This document shows positions 24,981 through 33,985 of a DNA stretch of 39,387 nt, piece by piece. Source of the DNA: UBA11612 sp963976395 (GTDB lineage Bacteria; Pseudomonadota; Alphaproteobacteria; Rhodospirillales; Rhodospirillaceae); contig CAXBLG010000021.1 in assembly GCA_963976395.1 (NCBI GenBank), positions 1 to 39,387 on the forward strand, given 5' to 3'. The first letter of the stretch is position 1, and every line of letters starts with the position of its first letter. The position numbers and the translations under genes are program-made. The notes under the pieces are model-generated. The model was not told the origin of the DNA. It worked only from the letters and a program-made list of their open reading frames with translations, and did no database searches.

Positions 24981-25841
24981 TTACGCCTCGTTGAAATCGG
25001 TGTCTTCGCCGCCGTCGGAATCGGCACCTTCAGCCGCAGCCTCTTCCTTTTTCCTCTGCACGATGCGCGCACCGATAATGGAAATTTCGTAAAGCAGAAT
25101 CATAGGCACGGCGAGGCCCACCTGACTGATAACGTCGGGCGGCGTAACTATGGCTGCAAAAACAAACACGCCGATAATAGCGTACCGGCGTTTGGCCCGC
25201 AGCCCCTCGGCGGACACAATGCCCACCCGCGCGAGCAGGATCAGCAAGACGGGCAACTGAAAGGCAATTCCGAAGGCCAAGATCAGCGTCAACACCAACG
25301 ACAAATATTCACCAACGCGGGCTTCCAACTGAATGGGAAGCGCCGATTGGCTGGACGTGGTCTGAAACCCAAGCAGGAACTCCCAGGCCATGGGCATGAT
25401 GAAGTAGTAAACAAGCGCCCCGCCCATAACGAATAAGACCGGGCTCGCGAACAAAAACGGGAGGATGGCGCGCTTTTCGTGCTTGTAGAGACCGGGCGCG
25501 ACAAACATCCACATCTGATTGAAGAACACCGGCAAAGTCACAAAGAGGGCGGTGTAAATTCCGACCTTCATGTGAACTAGAAAACCCTCTGCAAGATGGG
25601 TGTAAATCATGCGCTCGGTGCCGCCGGCCTCATGCATGGCGACAGCTAGGGGCTGAACTAGAAAGTCGTATATGTAGCGCGCGACCGCTACACCGCCGAA
25701 AAACACAACAATCAACGCGGCCACCGAATAGAACAACCGCTTACGCAACTCCATCAGGTGATCGAGCAGTGGCATTGTATGGCTATCTGGATCGTCCCCC
25801 GTCGCTTTATCCGAAGGGAGTTGCTTCGGCGTCGCATTCAT
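24981..25841 (-). CDS. tatC: Sec-independent protein translocase TatC
   Basis: TatC forms the core of the Tat receptor that exports folded proteins with twin-arginine signals. The 286-aa protein has the conserved start MPLLDHLMELRKRLFYSV, six predicted helices, and FVAPGLYKHEKRAILPFL, plus a glutamate-rich tail (EGADSDGGEDTDFNEA). Its ATG at 25841 overlaps the tatB stop as ATGA, so the two are translationally coupled. Confidence 0.97.
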   Translation of the reverse strand: MNATPKQLPSDKATGDDPDSHTMPLLDHLMELRKRLFYSVAALIVVFFGGVAVARYIYDFLVQPLAVAMHEAGGTERMIYTHLAEGFLVHMKVGIYTALFVTLPVFFNQMWMFVAPGLYKHEKRAILPFLFASPVLFVMGGALVYYFIMPMAWEFLLGFQTTSSQSALPIQLEARVGEYLSLVLTLILAFGIAFQLPVLLILLARVGIVSAEGLRAKRRYAIIGVFVFAAIVTPPDVISQVGLAVPMILLYEISIIGARIVQRKKEEAAAEGADSDGGEDTDFNEA

Positions 25842-26299
25842 GTGGTTTGACCACGCGGGGTCTCGGAAGTTTGCTTGGACTCAGCCGCCGGGGCAGCCTT
25901 TGCGGTCTGCTCAGCCTCTGCGATCGTCGCCACCTCGGGGGATTGGTCGCCCGATGGTTCCGGGGATTCTGAAGGCGCGCCGGCATCCGTCACATCGGGC
26001 TGCTCTTTGAAGGGATCGTCTTCCAGGGCGTTTTTAATTTCGCCCTTCGGGTCGATCATTTTATTCACTTCAGCGCTAATATTGGTGCTGGATAACTTTT
26101 GGACGGACTTGCGGACATCATCCAACTCCGCCTCGCGGATCATATCGTTGAAGTGTCCCTGAAATTCCGAGGCCATACCGCGCACCTTGCGTATGACCTT
26201 CGCCATCGTCCGCATGGCCCCGGGCAATTCTTTTGGTCCCAGAATCAAGACCGCCATCAAGGCGATTAGGCCGAATTCCGACCATGCGAAATCGAACAT
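25838..26299 (-). CDS. tatB: Sec-independent protein translocase TatB
   Basis: The 153-aa protein has one N-terminal membrane helix with the TatB mark FDFAWSEFGLIALMAVLILGPKELP (Glu at residue 8 and the GPKELP hinge), an amphipathic helix (MRTMAKVIRKVRGMASEFQ), and an acidic, Pro/Ala-rich C-terminal tail. TatB binds the signal peptide together with TatC. It lies 55 bases downstream of tatA and overlaps tatC by four bases. Confidence 0.95.
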   Translation of the reverse strand: MFDFAWSEFGLIALMAVLILGPKELPGAMRTMAKVIRKVRGMASEFQGHFNDMIREAELDDVRKSVQKLSSTNISAEVNKMIDPKGEIKNALEDDPFKEQPDVTDAGAPSESPEPSGDQSPEVATIAEAEQTAKAAPAAESKQTSETPRGQTT

Positions 26300-26354
26300 T
26301 TACTGAAGTCCATCTACTTGCGCAGCGCCTAAAACGCGTGCGCCGCCACCGCGT

Positions 26355-26582
26355 TTAAGCGACGGTCTCTCTGTCCTTCTGTTTGGACGTCGCCTCGCCT
26401 TCGATGGTTCTATTGGAGGCTGAGGAGTCCTTTTCGTCGTCCTCTTCGTCCTTCATGCCTTTCTTGAAGGCTTTGATGCCTTTGGCAAAGTCGCCCATGA
26501 GGCCGGAAATCTTTCCCCCGCCAAACAGGAGCAGAACGATCGCCAAGACGATCAACCAGTGCCACATACTTCCGATGCCCAT
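26355..26582 (-). CDS. tatA: Sec-independent protein translocase TatA
   Basis: TatA multimers form the transient Tat pore. The 75-aa protein is MGIGSMWHWLIVLAIVLLLFGG followed by GKISGLMGDFAKGIKAFKKGMKDE, the standard short helix, FGGGKI hinge and amphipathic helix, with a charged tail. It is the first tat gene; scpB ends 154 bases upstream, a gap that holds no visible gene and may contain a promoter. Confidence 0.96.
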   Translation of the reverse strand: MGIGSMWHWLIVLAIVLLLFGGGKISGLMGDFAKGIKAFKKGMKDEEDDEKDSSASNRTIEGEATSKQKDRETVA

Positions 26583-26736
26583 GACTCAATTACTCCAATG
26601 TCTTAGCGAGTGAAGCTCACATCGCATCATCGCAAAAAGCCAAACAACCCGCAATGATTTACGGCCATTTCGGCGCTCATGTAATAATTCTATGTAGTGC
26701 CGGTCCCTAGCAATTGCTAGAGGCCAGCTCAAAGGA

Positions 26737-27648
26737 TTAAGCCTCCCGCGTATCCTCTTCAGCAGCTTCGGCCCCCTCATCACTGCCAATTTCGCTGGAT
26801 TCCTCACCAGTATCGCTGTCGCCTTCCTCAGTTTCAGGCGCTTCACCATCCTGCAGGGGCTCAAATGCCTCGTCAGAATCTTCGGTATCAAACAGCAGAG
26901 TATCCTCTTTACCGCCCCGTGTTGAGTAAGCCGTAAGGCCCTGGCGACTATCCAGAAGCCCCGCTGCCCGCAATTCATCAATACCGGGCAGATCCTGGAT
27001 GGACTCTAAACCAAAGTGATCAAGGAAACTGTTGCTCGTTCCCCACATCACTGGACGGCCCGGCACCTGCTTACGCCCACGGGGTTTGATCCACCCTTCC
27101 TCAAGCAAAATATCCAGTGTGCCGGTCGAGACCGCAACACTGCGAATTTCCTCAATTTCAGCCCGGGTCACCGGTTGGTGGTATGAAATGATCGCCAGTG
27201 TTTCGATTGCAGCACGCGACAGTTTGCGCGGTACCAATTTTTCAAGCTTCAGACGATCTGAGACATCAGGCGCCGTACGGAACGACCAGCGGCTATTCGC
27301 CTGCAGGAGTTCTACGCCTCGTCCTTGATAAACAGCCTTCAGCTCCTCAAGCAATGCGGGAACATCCGCGCCTTCATTCAGACGCTCCGAGATCATGCGC
27401 TCGGTGACCGGTTCAGAGGTCGCAAACAATAATGCTTCCAAAATACGCAGGTCTTCAGAGAAACGGCGCTCCCGATCCGCATCCTGTTCGGCAACCTGTT
27501 CGGTCACCGCGGGCGGCATGGGCGGCAATTCTTCTTCATCCGGTGCCCCCGATGCCTGAACAGCAGACTCCAAATTCTCATCGTCCGTTGCTTCTGGCGC
27601 TTGGGCATCAGACTCATCGATGGCGGATTCGTTATCGTGATCAATCAT
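26737..27648 (-). CDS. scpB: Segregation and condensation protein B
   Basis: ScpB joins ScpA and SMC in the bacterial condensin that organises the chromosome. The conserved core is at residues ~60–215, with LRILEALLFATSEPVTERMI, RGVELLQANSRWSFRTAPD, LSRAAIETLAIISYHQPVTRAEIEEIR, and GWIKPRGRKQVPGRPVMWGTS, two winged-helix units. The first ~55 and last ~80 residues are acidic and of low complexity, making the protein longer (303 aa) than many ScpB proteins. The start overlaps scpA by eight bases. Confidence 0.95.
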   Translation of the reverse strand: MIDHDNESAIDESDAQAPEATDDENLESAVQASGAPDEEELPPMPPAVTEQVAEQDADRERRFSEDLRILEALLFATSEPVTERMISERLNEGADVPALLEELKAVYQGRGVELLQANSRWSFRTAPDVSDRLKLEKLVPRKLSRAAIETLAIISYHQPVTRAEIEEIRSVAVSTGTLDILLEEGWIKPRGRKQVPGRPVMWGTSNSFLDHFGLESIQDLPGIDELRAAGLLDSRQGLTAYSTRGGKEDTLLFDTEDSDEAFEPLQDGEAPETEEGDSDTGEESSEIGSDEGAEAAEEDTREA

Positions 27649-28468
27649 TGGCGGCTGGCCGGTTCGCTGGTTTTACAAAAATAGGACTAAAATGCCCGCC
27701 GTCCTGGCGAACATCGGCTTTACCGTCGCGGCACAGTTCCAGAACAGCAACAAGCGTTGTACTGACTGCGGAGCGCCGGAGAAGCGGATCTTTCACATTT
27801 TGGGGTAGAAACACTTTTAACTCCGTCCAATCCAGCACGCCCGGTAGGATTTCGCGCAGCCGCTGAACGGCGTCGTCGATGGAGTATAGATCGAAGGGCT
27901 CAATTTCAAGGGCCGTAATGTTCTTCTGTCGATGCTGACTCGCGTAGGCTCGAAGCAGGTCATAGAGGGAAACGTCATAGACCGCGCGGTAAGAAACCGG
28001 CAGGCCATCCGGCATCCCGCGCGGAAAGAAATCGATCCCCCTGCGCGGTAGTTCGAACACCTTGCGTCCGGCCTCCTGCATTGCTTCAAGACGCAAGATC
28101 TGGAACTTGAGCGCCTCTGCCATTTCCGCCGCACTCGGCTCATCGTCCTCTTCTTCCTTCGGCAGCAATAACTTGGACTTCAGAAAAGCCAACCATGCGG
28201 CCATCACCAAGTAATCAGCCGCAAGCTCAAGCCGGAATACCCGGGCGGTATCGATGAAATGCAGGTACTGCTCGGCGAGAGCCAGGATTGAGATGTGCAT
28301 CAAATCGACCTTCTGATCCCGAGCCAGGGTCAGCAGCACATCAATCGGGCCTTCAAAACCGCCCAAATTCAGGACGAGTTCCGACATCGGGTCGGCTAGA
28401 CGCTCGGCCAGAGAGCGCTCATCTTCCTCGAATTCGGGAAGATTTTCTTCTGTTTGATCAGACGGCAT
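27641..28468 (-). CDS. scpA: Segregation and condensation protein A
   Basis: ScpA is the kleisin of the SMC–ScpAB complex. The 275-aa protein has LNLGGFEGPIDVLLTLARDQKVDLMHISILALAEQYL and LELAADYLVMAAWLAFLKSKLLLP near the N-terminus, which bind the SMC neck, and a C-terminal winged-helix region with VSTTLVAVLELCRDGKADVRQ that binds the SMC head. An acidic N-terminal extension of ~30 residues precedes the core. It begins just after the site-2 protease gene and runs into scpB. Confidence 0.95.
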   Translation of the reverse strand: MPSDQTEENLPEFEEDERSLAERLADPMSELVLNLGGFEGPIDVLLTLARDQKVDLMHISILALAEQYLHFIDTARVFRLELAADYLVMAAWLAFLKSKLLLPKEEEDDEPSAAEMAEALKFQILRLEAMQEAGRKVFELPRRGIDFFPRGMPDGLPVSYRAVYDVSLYDLLRAYASQHRQKNITALEIEPFDLYSIDDAVQRLREILPGVLDWTELKVFLPQNVKDPLLRRSAVSTTLVAVLELCRDGKADVRQDGGHFSPIFVKPANRPAAND

Positions 28469-28476
28469 TTATACGA

Positions 28477-29172
28477 TTAATCCAGGGTTACGCCCGTCAA
28501 GAACGTGATCGCATTCACCACGCTGTCGACAATGGGCAAGATGAATCCAGCAAAGAAATTCAAATCGACGCCTATGGCAGACCCCAGCCAGGGCAAGCCA
28601 ATCAAAACGCCGAGCAGCAGGAAGATGCCGTATTTTTCTGTGCGCGCCAAGCCGCGTGCTAGAGGCAGCGGCAACAGGCCCACGGCCACCCGTCCACCGT
28701 CCAACGGCGGCAGAGGAATCATGTTAAAGACGGCCAGGATCACATTGATAAAAATACTGTATTGCAATCCTGTACCGATCACGGCTCCGGTCAGTCCGGT
28801 GTTTTCCGGAACGAAGTGCAAGAGCAATGCCGACAAGATAGCCAGGCCGATGTTCATGCCCGGTCCGGCAAGCGCGACCCACACCATATCCGCGCGCGGC
28901 GAGCGCAATCTACCAAAGTTCACCGGCACCGGCTTCGCCCAGCCAAACAGAAACGGTGCGGACGAAAGAAGTAAAATGCCCGGCAAAATGATGGTTCCCA
29001 TAGGGTCGATGTGGCGGACGGGATTGAGGGACAAGCGTCCCGCCTCCTTGGCCGTGGGATCGCCGAAGTTCAGAGCCGCATAGCCGTGCGCAGCCTCGTG
29101 CAGGGTGATGGCGAGAATGGCAGGCACTGCAACAACAGCGATGCTCAAGATCGTGCCTAAAATGTCATCCAC
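28477..29172 (-). CDS. Site-2 protease family (M50) membrane metalloprotease
   Basis: The zinc motif LHEAAHGY lies in the first helix, and the second metal site is in FNMIPLPPLDGGRV. Several hydrophobic helices and RLSLNPVRHIDPMGTIILP follow the usual rhythm of the short, PDZ-less M50 branch. I choose GTG at 29172, which overlaps the nagZ stop as GTGGATGA; the longer open frame to 29214 would lie inside nagZ. The protein is then 231 aa. Its substrate is unknown. In Alphaproteobacteria this gene typically sits between nagZ and scpA, as here. Confidence 0.88.
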   Translation of the reverse strand: MDDILGTILSIAVVAVPAILAITLHEAAHGYAALNFGDPTAKEAGRLSLNPVRHIDPMGTIILPGILLLSSAPFLFGWAKPVPVNFGRLRSPRADMVWVALAGPGMNIGLAILSALLLHFVPENTGLTGAVIGTGLQYSIFINVILAVFNMIPLPPLDGGRVAVGLLPLPLARGLARTEKYGIFLLLGVLIGLPWLGSAIGVDLNFFAGFILPIVDSVVNAITFLTGVTLD

Positions 29173-30208
29173 GGCGAAGAGCGTCCAATACGTTGAATTC
29201 CGCGACAAGAACATTGTCGAAGATCGTCTGCGGCTTTAAACGCACTGAAGACGCATCCGCAAGGGACTTCATGGCCTTGGTGCCAAGCGGTCGCGCTCCT
29301 TGAGCAACGGCCTCCATGTCCACGAGAGTACCGTCGCAGTGCAGAACAACATCGCAGCCGGCTTCAAGCGACGCCGCCGCGCGCTCGTCGAACGGACCGG
29401 TCAGCGCCTTCATGCCCAGGTCATCGCTCATCAGAAGGCCCTCGAAGCCGATTTCACCGCGAATTATATCGCCGATAATGGTCTTGGATGTGGTCGCGGG
29501 GTGCTCAGAATCAATGGACTTGTACACAACATGGGCGGTCATGCCGAAGCATACACCCTGCCCCTGTGCCGCACACAACGTCTTAAATGGCGCAAAATCA
29601 CTGCTTTTAAGCGCTTCAAGACTCTCCGCGACGACAGGAAGTTCTTTGTGACTGTCGGACGTCGCCCGGCCGTGGCCCGGCAAATGTTTGATGACCGGGA
29701 CAACACCGGCTTCACGCAGACCGTCGCAGGCGTAAGGCGCCATTGCCGCAACAACGGCGGGATCGGTGGAAAATGCCCGGTCCCCGATAACATCATGGGC
29801 TCCCGGCACCGGCACATCCATGACCGGCGCGCAGTCCACATCAATACCAAGCGCGCAAAGTTCACGGCCGATCAATGTCATGTTGGTTTTCAGCGCTTTT
29901 GCGCCGCGCTCCGGATTGCGGACATAGAGTTCGCCGAACTCGGCCATGGACGGTGCAAAACGCCAGTGCGGTGGGATCAGTCGCTGGACCCGTCCGCCTT
30001 CCTGGTCAATCAGAATCAAGGGATCGTCAGTCGGAGTCAGAGAGCGCAATTGTTGAGTCAGATCAGCAACTTGTTCCGGGTTTTCAATATTTCGGGCAAA
30101 GAGGATATAGCCCAGCGGGCGGACGCGCTGGAAGAACGCGCGCTCCTCCTCTGTGAGCACCGATCCAGCCATGCCGAAGATTGCCGCCAAAGGCGCGGAA
30201 GACGTCAT
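29165..30208 (-). CDS. nagZ: Beta-N-acetylhexosaminidase
   Basis: NagZ removes N-acetylglucosamine from muropeptides in the cytosol during cell wall recycling. The 347-aa GH3 enzyme shows LIDQEGGRVQRL (66–77), the substrate loop KHLPGHG (174–180) with D185 and H187 of the acid/base pair, and SDDLGMKAL (261–269), which has the nucleophile Asp. No signal peptide is present, as expected for the cytosolic enzyme. It lies 12 bases after the SPOR-domain gene. Confidence 0.95.
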   Translation of the reverse strand: MTSSAPLAAIFGMAGSVLTEEERAFFQRVRPLGYILFARNIENPEQVADLTQQLRSLTPTDDPLILIDQEGGRVQRLIPPHWRFAPSMAEFGELYVRNPERGAKALKTNMTLIGRELCALGIDVDCAPVMDVPVPGAHDVIGDRAFSTDPAVVAAMAPYACDGLREAGVVPVIKHLPGHGRATSDSHKELPVVAESLEALKSSDFAPFKTLCAAQGQGVCFGMTAHVVYKSIDSEHPATTSKTIIGDIIRGEIGFEGLLMSDDLGMKALTGPFDERAAASLEAGCDVVLHCDGTLVDMEAVAQGARPLGTKAMKSLADASSVRLKPQTIFDNVLVAEFNVLDALRRG

Positions 30209-30220
30209 GAAACCAGCAAT

Positions 30221-31144
30221 TTATGGGCGAACGACGATGCAGGCGGCGTTCTTAGCGGTCAGAGCCGCGCAAAGATCGTCAGCGGCGGCCTGATCGGATA
30301 ATGGACCGGCCCGCAGACGATAAAACACGCCGCGCTCGCCCAAATCCGCCTCCAAAATGATATGCTTGAGTCCTTCCAGCAATTCTCCGTGCTGTCCACT
30401 GAGGCGTTTCCACTCTCCTTCAGCGCCGTCGTTAGAGCGCGCAGCGGCCAATTGCACCAAATATGCGCCCTCCGGTACGCTCAAAGCCGCTGTTTGTTGC
30501 TCTGACTCAGCGCTTTTAGGCTCAGACTCTATGGGTTTAGGCGTAGAGTCTGCCGGTTTTGCGCTCTCACTCGTGATTTCTGCCATCGCCTGCTCAAGCG
30601 CATCAACATCGGGAGATTCTTCTTCCGGACCTCCCGCAGCTTCTGCATTTTCCATAGCCGGCTGTTCTTTTGTATCTTGTGGTGGCGCGGGCGCGGCTAC
30701 TTCTTCAACCGGTTTTGGGGGTGGCTCCTTCGGCTCTTCGGCTGCCGGCAAAAGATTCTCTACCTGCGGCGCTGCATCTCCTTTGGCCACGCGCTCGTAG
30801 ATCAGCTTATCCTGATTCGCGACTTGCATTCCGCCGGGGTCGGCCGGTTTTGCTTTGTAAGGTGTACTCTCGGCCTTGATCACAGGAGGCTCGCCGCCCG
30901 GTATCGACGGCCCGCCCGGGCCGCGAAATGCGAAGTAGCCAACACCGACAGCAATCAGAGTGCCGAGTACAACGCCAAAAATCAGACCATAGGACCGGCC
31001 GCTGCCCCCCTGTTTTGCGCGACCGTAATAATCGTCGTCGAACACCTGGTCCGTGAACGGCGCAGCGCGCAGATCGTCGCCGGCACCAGATTTCGCATCC
31101 TCACGGCGCAGCGGTGGACCATCCCCGTCCCGATTATTGGACAT
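30221..31144 (-). CDS. SPOR domain protein
   Basis: The 307-aa protein has a cytosolic charged N-terminus, one membrane helix at ~48–69 (YGLIFGVVLGTLIAVGVGYFAF), a long Pro/Glu/Ala-rich periplasmic linker, and a C-terminal SPOR domain (~230–307: GAYLVQLAAARSNDGAEGEWKRL, then FYRLRAGPLSDQAAADDLCAAL). SPOR domains bind glycan strands lacking stem peptides at the division site. The start overlaps the argS stop by one base (TGATG). Confidence 0.9.
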   Translation of the reverse strand: MSNNRDGDGPPLRREDAKSGAGDDLRAAPFTDQVFDDDYYGRAKQGGSGRSYGLIFGVVLGTLIAVGVGYFAFRGPGGPSIPGGEPPVIKAESTPYKAKPADPGGMQVANQDKLIYERVAKGDAAPQVENLLPAAEEPKEPPPKPVEEVAAPAPPQDTKEQPAMENAEAAGGPEEESPDVDALEQAMAEITSESAKPADSTPKPIESEPKSAESEQQTAALSVPEGAYLVQLAAARSNDGAEGEWKRLSGQHGELLEGLKHIILEADLGERGVFYRLRAGPLSDQAAADDLCAALTAKNAACIVVRP

Positions 31145-32922
31145 CAGCGCATCTCCTCGACCGGCTCAACGCCAAACACCGCAAGGCCCGAGGCTATCAC
31201 CACGCCGACACCACGGACAAGCGCGAGCCGCGCAAGAGAAACGCTTTCATCTTCAGATTGAAGAAAGCGAAGTTCTGCCGCGTCGTTACCTTTATTCCAC
31301 AGCGCATGAAACTGCGAGGCAAGGTCGTACATATAAAAGGCCAAACGGTGTGGCTCGTGGGCCTGGGCGGCGGCCTCCACCATTCGCGGCCATGCGGCCA
31401 AAGTGCGCAGCACGGCAATTTCATCAACGTCCGTCAGACGCGATAAATCGGTTTTGGCAAGGCCTGCGTCGGTCAGGTCCGCGTTTGGAAACATCTCGGC
31501 GGCATGGCGCAATACGCTGCAGCCGCGCGCATGGGCGTACTGCACGTAAAACACCGGGTTTTCACGGGTTTTCTCCGTCACCTTGGCGTAGTCGAAATCC
31601 AGCGGCGCATCGTTCTTGCGGGTGAGCATGATGAAGCGCACGGCGTCTTTACCGACCTCGTCGATGAGATCGCGCATGGTCACAAAGGTGCCCGCGCGCT
31701 TGGACATCTTGACCGGCTCGCCCTTATTGAGCACGCGGACCATCTGGCAGAGCTGCACATCGAGGCTGCCCTTGTTACCGGTAAGCGCCTTGAGCGCCGC
31801 CTTCACGCGTTTGACGTAACCGCCGTGATCGGCTCCCCACACATTGATAAGGTTGGTGAAGCCTCGATCGACCTTGTCCTTGTGATAGGCGATATCGCCT
31901 GCGAAATAGGTCCAGCTACCGTCGGATTTTTTGAGGGGGCGGTCCACCTCGTCGCCGAATTCGGTGGCCTTGAACAACAGCTGAGGACGCGGCTCCCAAT
32001 CGTCCAACACCTTACCCTTGGGCGGCTCCAGCACACCGGTATATGTGAGACCGGCGTCGGCCAAAAACTGGACCGCCTTGTCCACCATCCCGTCTTGCAC
32101 CAGGGCCTTCTCGGAACTGAAGACATCGTGATGGGCGCCAAGGGCCTGAAGGTCATCCTTCACGCCGGCCATCATGTATTCGACCGTGAAATCGCGCAGC
32201 GGCGGAATCCAGTCGGCATCATCGACCGTATCGGCCCACTTATCGCCGTCGCGCTTGGCCAAGGCTTCCGCCACCGGCACGAGGTAATCACCGCCGTACT
32301 GGATTTCCTTGGCTGCCAGGGCGCGCTGAAAGTCGTCTTCCGTGATCCGGCCAAGCACCTGGAGATAGCGCATACGCAAGGCGCGGGCGACATTGTCCAC
32401 CTGCCCGCCAGCGTCGTTGACGTAGTATTCCTTTGTGACCTTGAAGCCGGCCTTGTCGAGCAAGCGTGCGAGAGCGTCGCCAACAATAGCGCCGCGCGCA
32501 TGTCCTACATGCATCGGCCCCGTCGGATTAGCTGAGACATATTCGACGTTGATCCGCTCGCCTCCACCCATCTGGCTATCGCCAAAGGCTGGTCCGCTCG
32601 CCAGCACCTCACTTAGCCCTGCCCGCCAAATATCGTCAGCGATGCGCATATTGATAAAGCCTGGCCCGGCGACGGAAACCTCGATGACATTGGGGACTTT
32701 CCCCAAGCGTTCGGCGAGCAAGGCCGCGAGCTCTCTCGGATTTTTTCCGGCGGGTTTGCCGAGCACCATCGCCGCATTGGTGGAAATATCGCCGTGGGCG
32801 GCCTCACGGGGCGCCTCGGCGGACACCCGCGACAGGTCCAATCCGTTCGGGAGCGCACCCTCGGTTATGAGCGCACCAATGACGGTGTCGATATGCGCTT
32901 TATAGGTCGCGAAGATGTTCAT
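31144..32922 (-). CDS. argS: Arginyl-tRNA synthetase
   Basis: ArgRS charges tRNA-Arg. The 592-aa class I enzyme has the tRNA-binding N-terminal domain (~1–110), the HIGH-type motif HVGH in PTGPMHVGHARGA (~134–146), the KMSK motif in PVKMSKRAGTFVTMRDL, and a C-terminal helical anticodon-binding DALR domain ending in VRGVGVVIASGLAVFGVEPVEEMR. Length is normal. It heads the minus-strand core block; its promoter should lie in the 195-base gap upstream. Confidence 0.97.
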   Translation of the reverse strand: MNIFATYKAHIDTVIGALITEGALPNGLDLSRVSAEAPREAAHGDISTNAAMVLGKPAGKNPRELAALLAERLGKVPNVIEVSVAGPGFINMRIADDIWRAGLSEVLASGPAFGDSQMGGGERINVEYVSANPTGPMHVGHARGAIVGDALARLLDKAGFKVTKEYYVNDAGGQVDNVARALRMRYLQVLGRITEDDFQRALAAKEIQYGGDYLVPVAEALAKRDGDKWADTVDDADWIPPLRDFTVEYMMAGVKDDLQALGAHHDVFSSEKALVQDGMVDKAVQFLADAGLTYTGVLEPPKGKVLDDWEPRPQLLFKATEFGDEVDRPLKKSDGSWTYFAGDIAYHKDKVDRGFTNLINVWGADHGGYVKRVKAALKALTGNKGSLDVQLCQMVRVLNKGEPVKMSKRAGTFVTMRDLIDEVGKDAVRFIMLTRKNDAPLDFDYAKVTEKTRENPVFYVQYAHARGCSVLRHAAEMFPNADLTDAGLAKTDLSRLTDVDEIAVLRTLAAWPRMVEAAAQAHEPHRLAFYMYDLASQFHALWNKGNDAAELRFLQSEDESVSLARLALVRGVGVVIASGLAVFGVEPVEEMR

Positions 32923-33117
32923 GACGACAGGCTCAAAAGGCTGTGAATTGAGGGGCGGTGATAGGCCGAAACCCGACAGAATTCAATGGGGCGCGAGGCC
33001 TTGCGACCGGGAGCACGCCTTTCGTCCACGTTATATAGGGATCAATTGAACTTGAATTTGCGAAGGAAGGCCCCACTCCTCAATCCAGCTACATCGATAC
33101 GCAAACGAAGCCGCCGT

Positions 33118-33972
33118 TTACCGACAAAGAATGACGGGGATTTTGCACGAACGGATCATCTCTGTTGTCGTGCTCCCGATGATTAAATTTCGGATGCGTG
33201 AATGGCCGTACGCGCCCATAACCAACAGGTCGATCCCCTCGGACTCCACCGCTGCCGCAATGACTGCATCGGCCTGTCCGGACTCGATTTTGGCGTGAAC
33301 GGTGTATCCTAGCGCTTGCAAGCGTGTGGTTGTCTGATCAAGAGACGCTTTCGCCTCCTCCGTTTCAGACCCAACCATCAAAATATGACACTCAAGGCCG
33401 CGCAACAGAGCGTTAGCTTCGACAAATTCTACGGCTTTTAGCGCACTTGCGCTCCCGTCAAATGCGATAAGAAATCGCGAGATCGGCTTGAACGCACGAG
33501 AAGCAACAAGGATCGGCTTGTGGCTAGAGCGCGCGAGGCGCTCCAAATTTGACCCAAGGTGCAATTTGGCAAAGTCAGCCGCCTCACCGCGCTTGCCAAT
33601 GACGATAAGGTCTGTGCCGCCTTCGAAGTCTTGAACGGTTTCAACCAAATCTCCATGGCGCAACTTCGTTGTGACATCAGTGGCGCCCGCGCGTTGCAAA
33701 CACGCCTTGGCTTCGTCGAGAATGAGCCGCCCACGTTTTTGCGCAAGAATCGCTTTCTGCTCATCAAGCTGGGCCAATTCGGCCAGCAGAATTGCGCGCG
33801 CGTCGGCATTCAGACTGCCGCTGAAATCAGCCGGGGCTCCAGGGCCGTCACGGCGTCCCAGGACATGCAGAACGTCAATGGACGCAGAACCGCGCTCCGC
33901 CGCCCATGAGGTATGGTTGCAAACGCTTTGTGAGTAAATCGAGCCGTCGAACAGCGCGAGAATTCTAGACAT
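33118..33972 (-). CDS. Universal stress protein with two Usp domains
   Basis: The 284-aa protein is a tandem Usp fold. The first half (~1–150) begins MSRILALFDGS, and the second (~160–284) starts FLIAFDGSASALKAVEF and ends with the ATP-binding pattern GAYGHSRIRNLIIGSTTTEMI (G-x2-G-x9-GS). The first copy has GKRGEAADFAKLHLGSNLERL in the same place, so it may also bind nucleotide. The gene starts 13 bases after the SulP transporter stop and is probably in the same transcript, a pairing that suggests control of anion uptake under stress. Confidence 0.9.
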   Translation of the reverse strand: MSRILALFDGSIYSQSVCNHTSWAAERGSASIDVLHVLGRRDGPGAPADFSGSLNADARAILLAELAQLDEQKAILAQKRGRLILDEAKACLQRAGATDVTTKLRHGDLVETVQDFEGGTDLIVIGKRGEAADFAKLHLGSNLERLARSSHKPILVASRAFKPISRFLIAFDGSASALKAVEFVEANALLRGLECHILMVGSETEEAKASLDQTTTRLQALGYTVHAKIESGQADAVIAAAVESEGIDLLVMGAYGHSRIRNLIIGSTTTEMIRSCKIPVILCR

Positions 33973-33985
33973 GGCGCGTGATTCC

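Noticed and set aside
29300..30301. A 333-codon open frame on the plus strand opposite nagZ
   Set aside because: It runs antisense to nagZ with its intact catalytic motifs and has no recognisable domain or ribosome binding site.
31504..32535. A 343-codon open frame on the plus strand opposite argS
   Set aside because: It is fully antisense to a clear argS and its translation shows no family motif; such frames are common opposite GC-rich genes.
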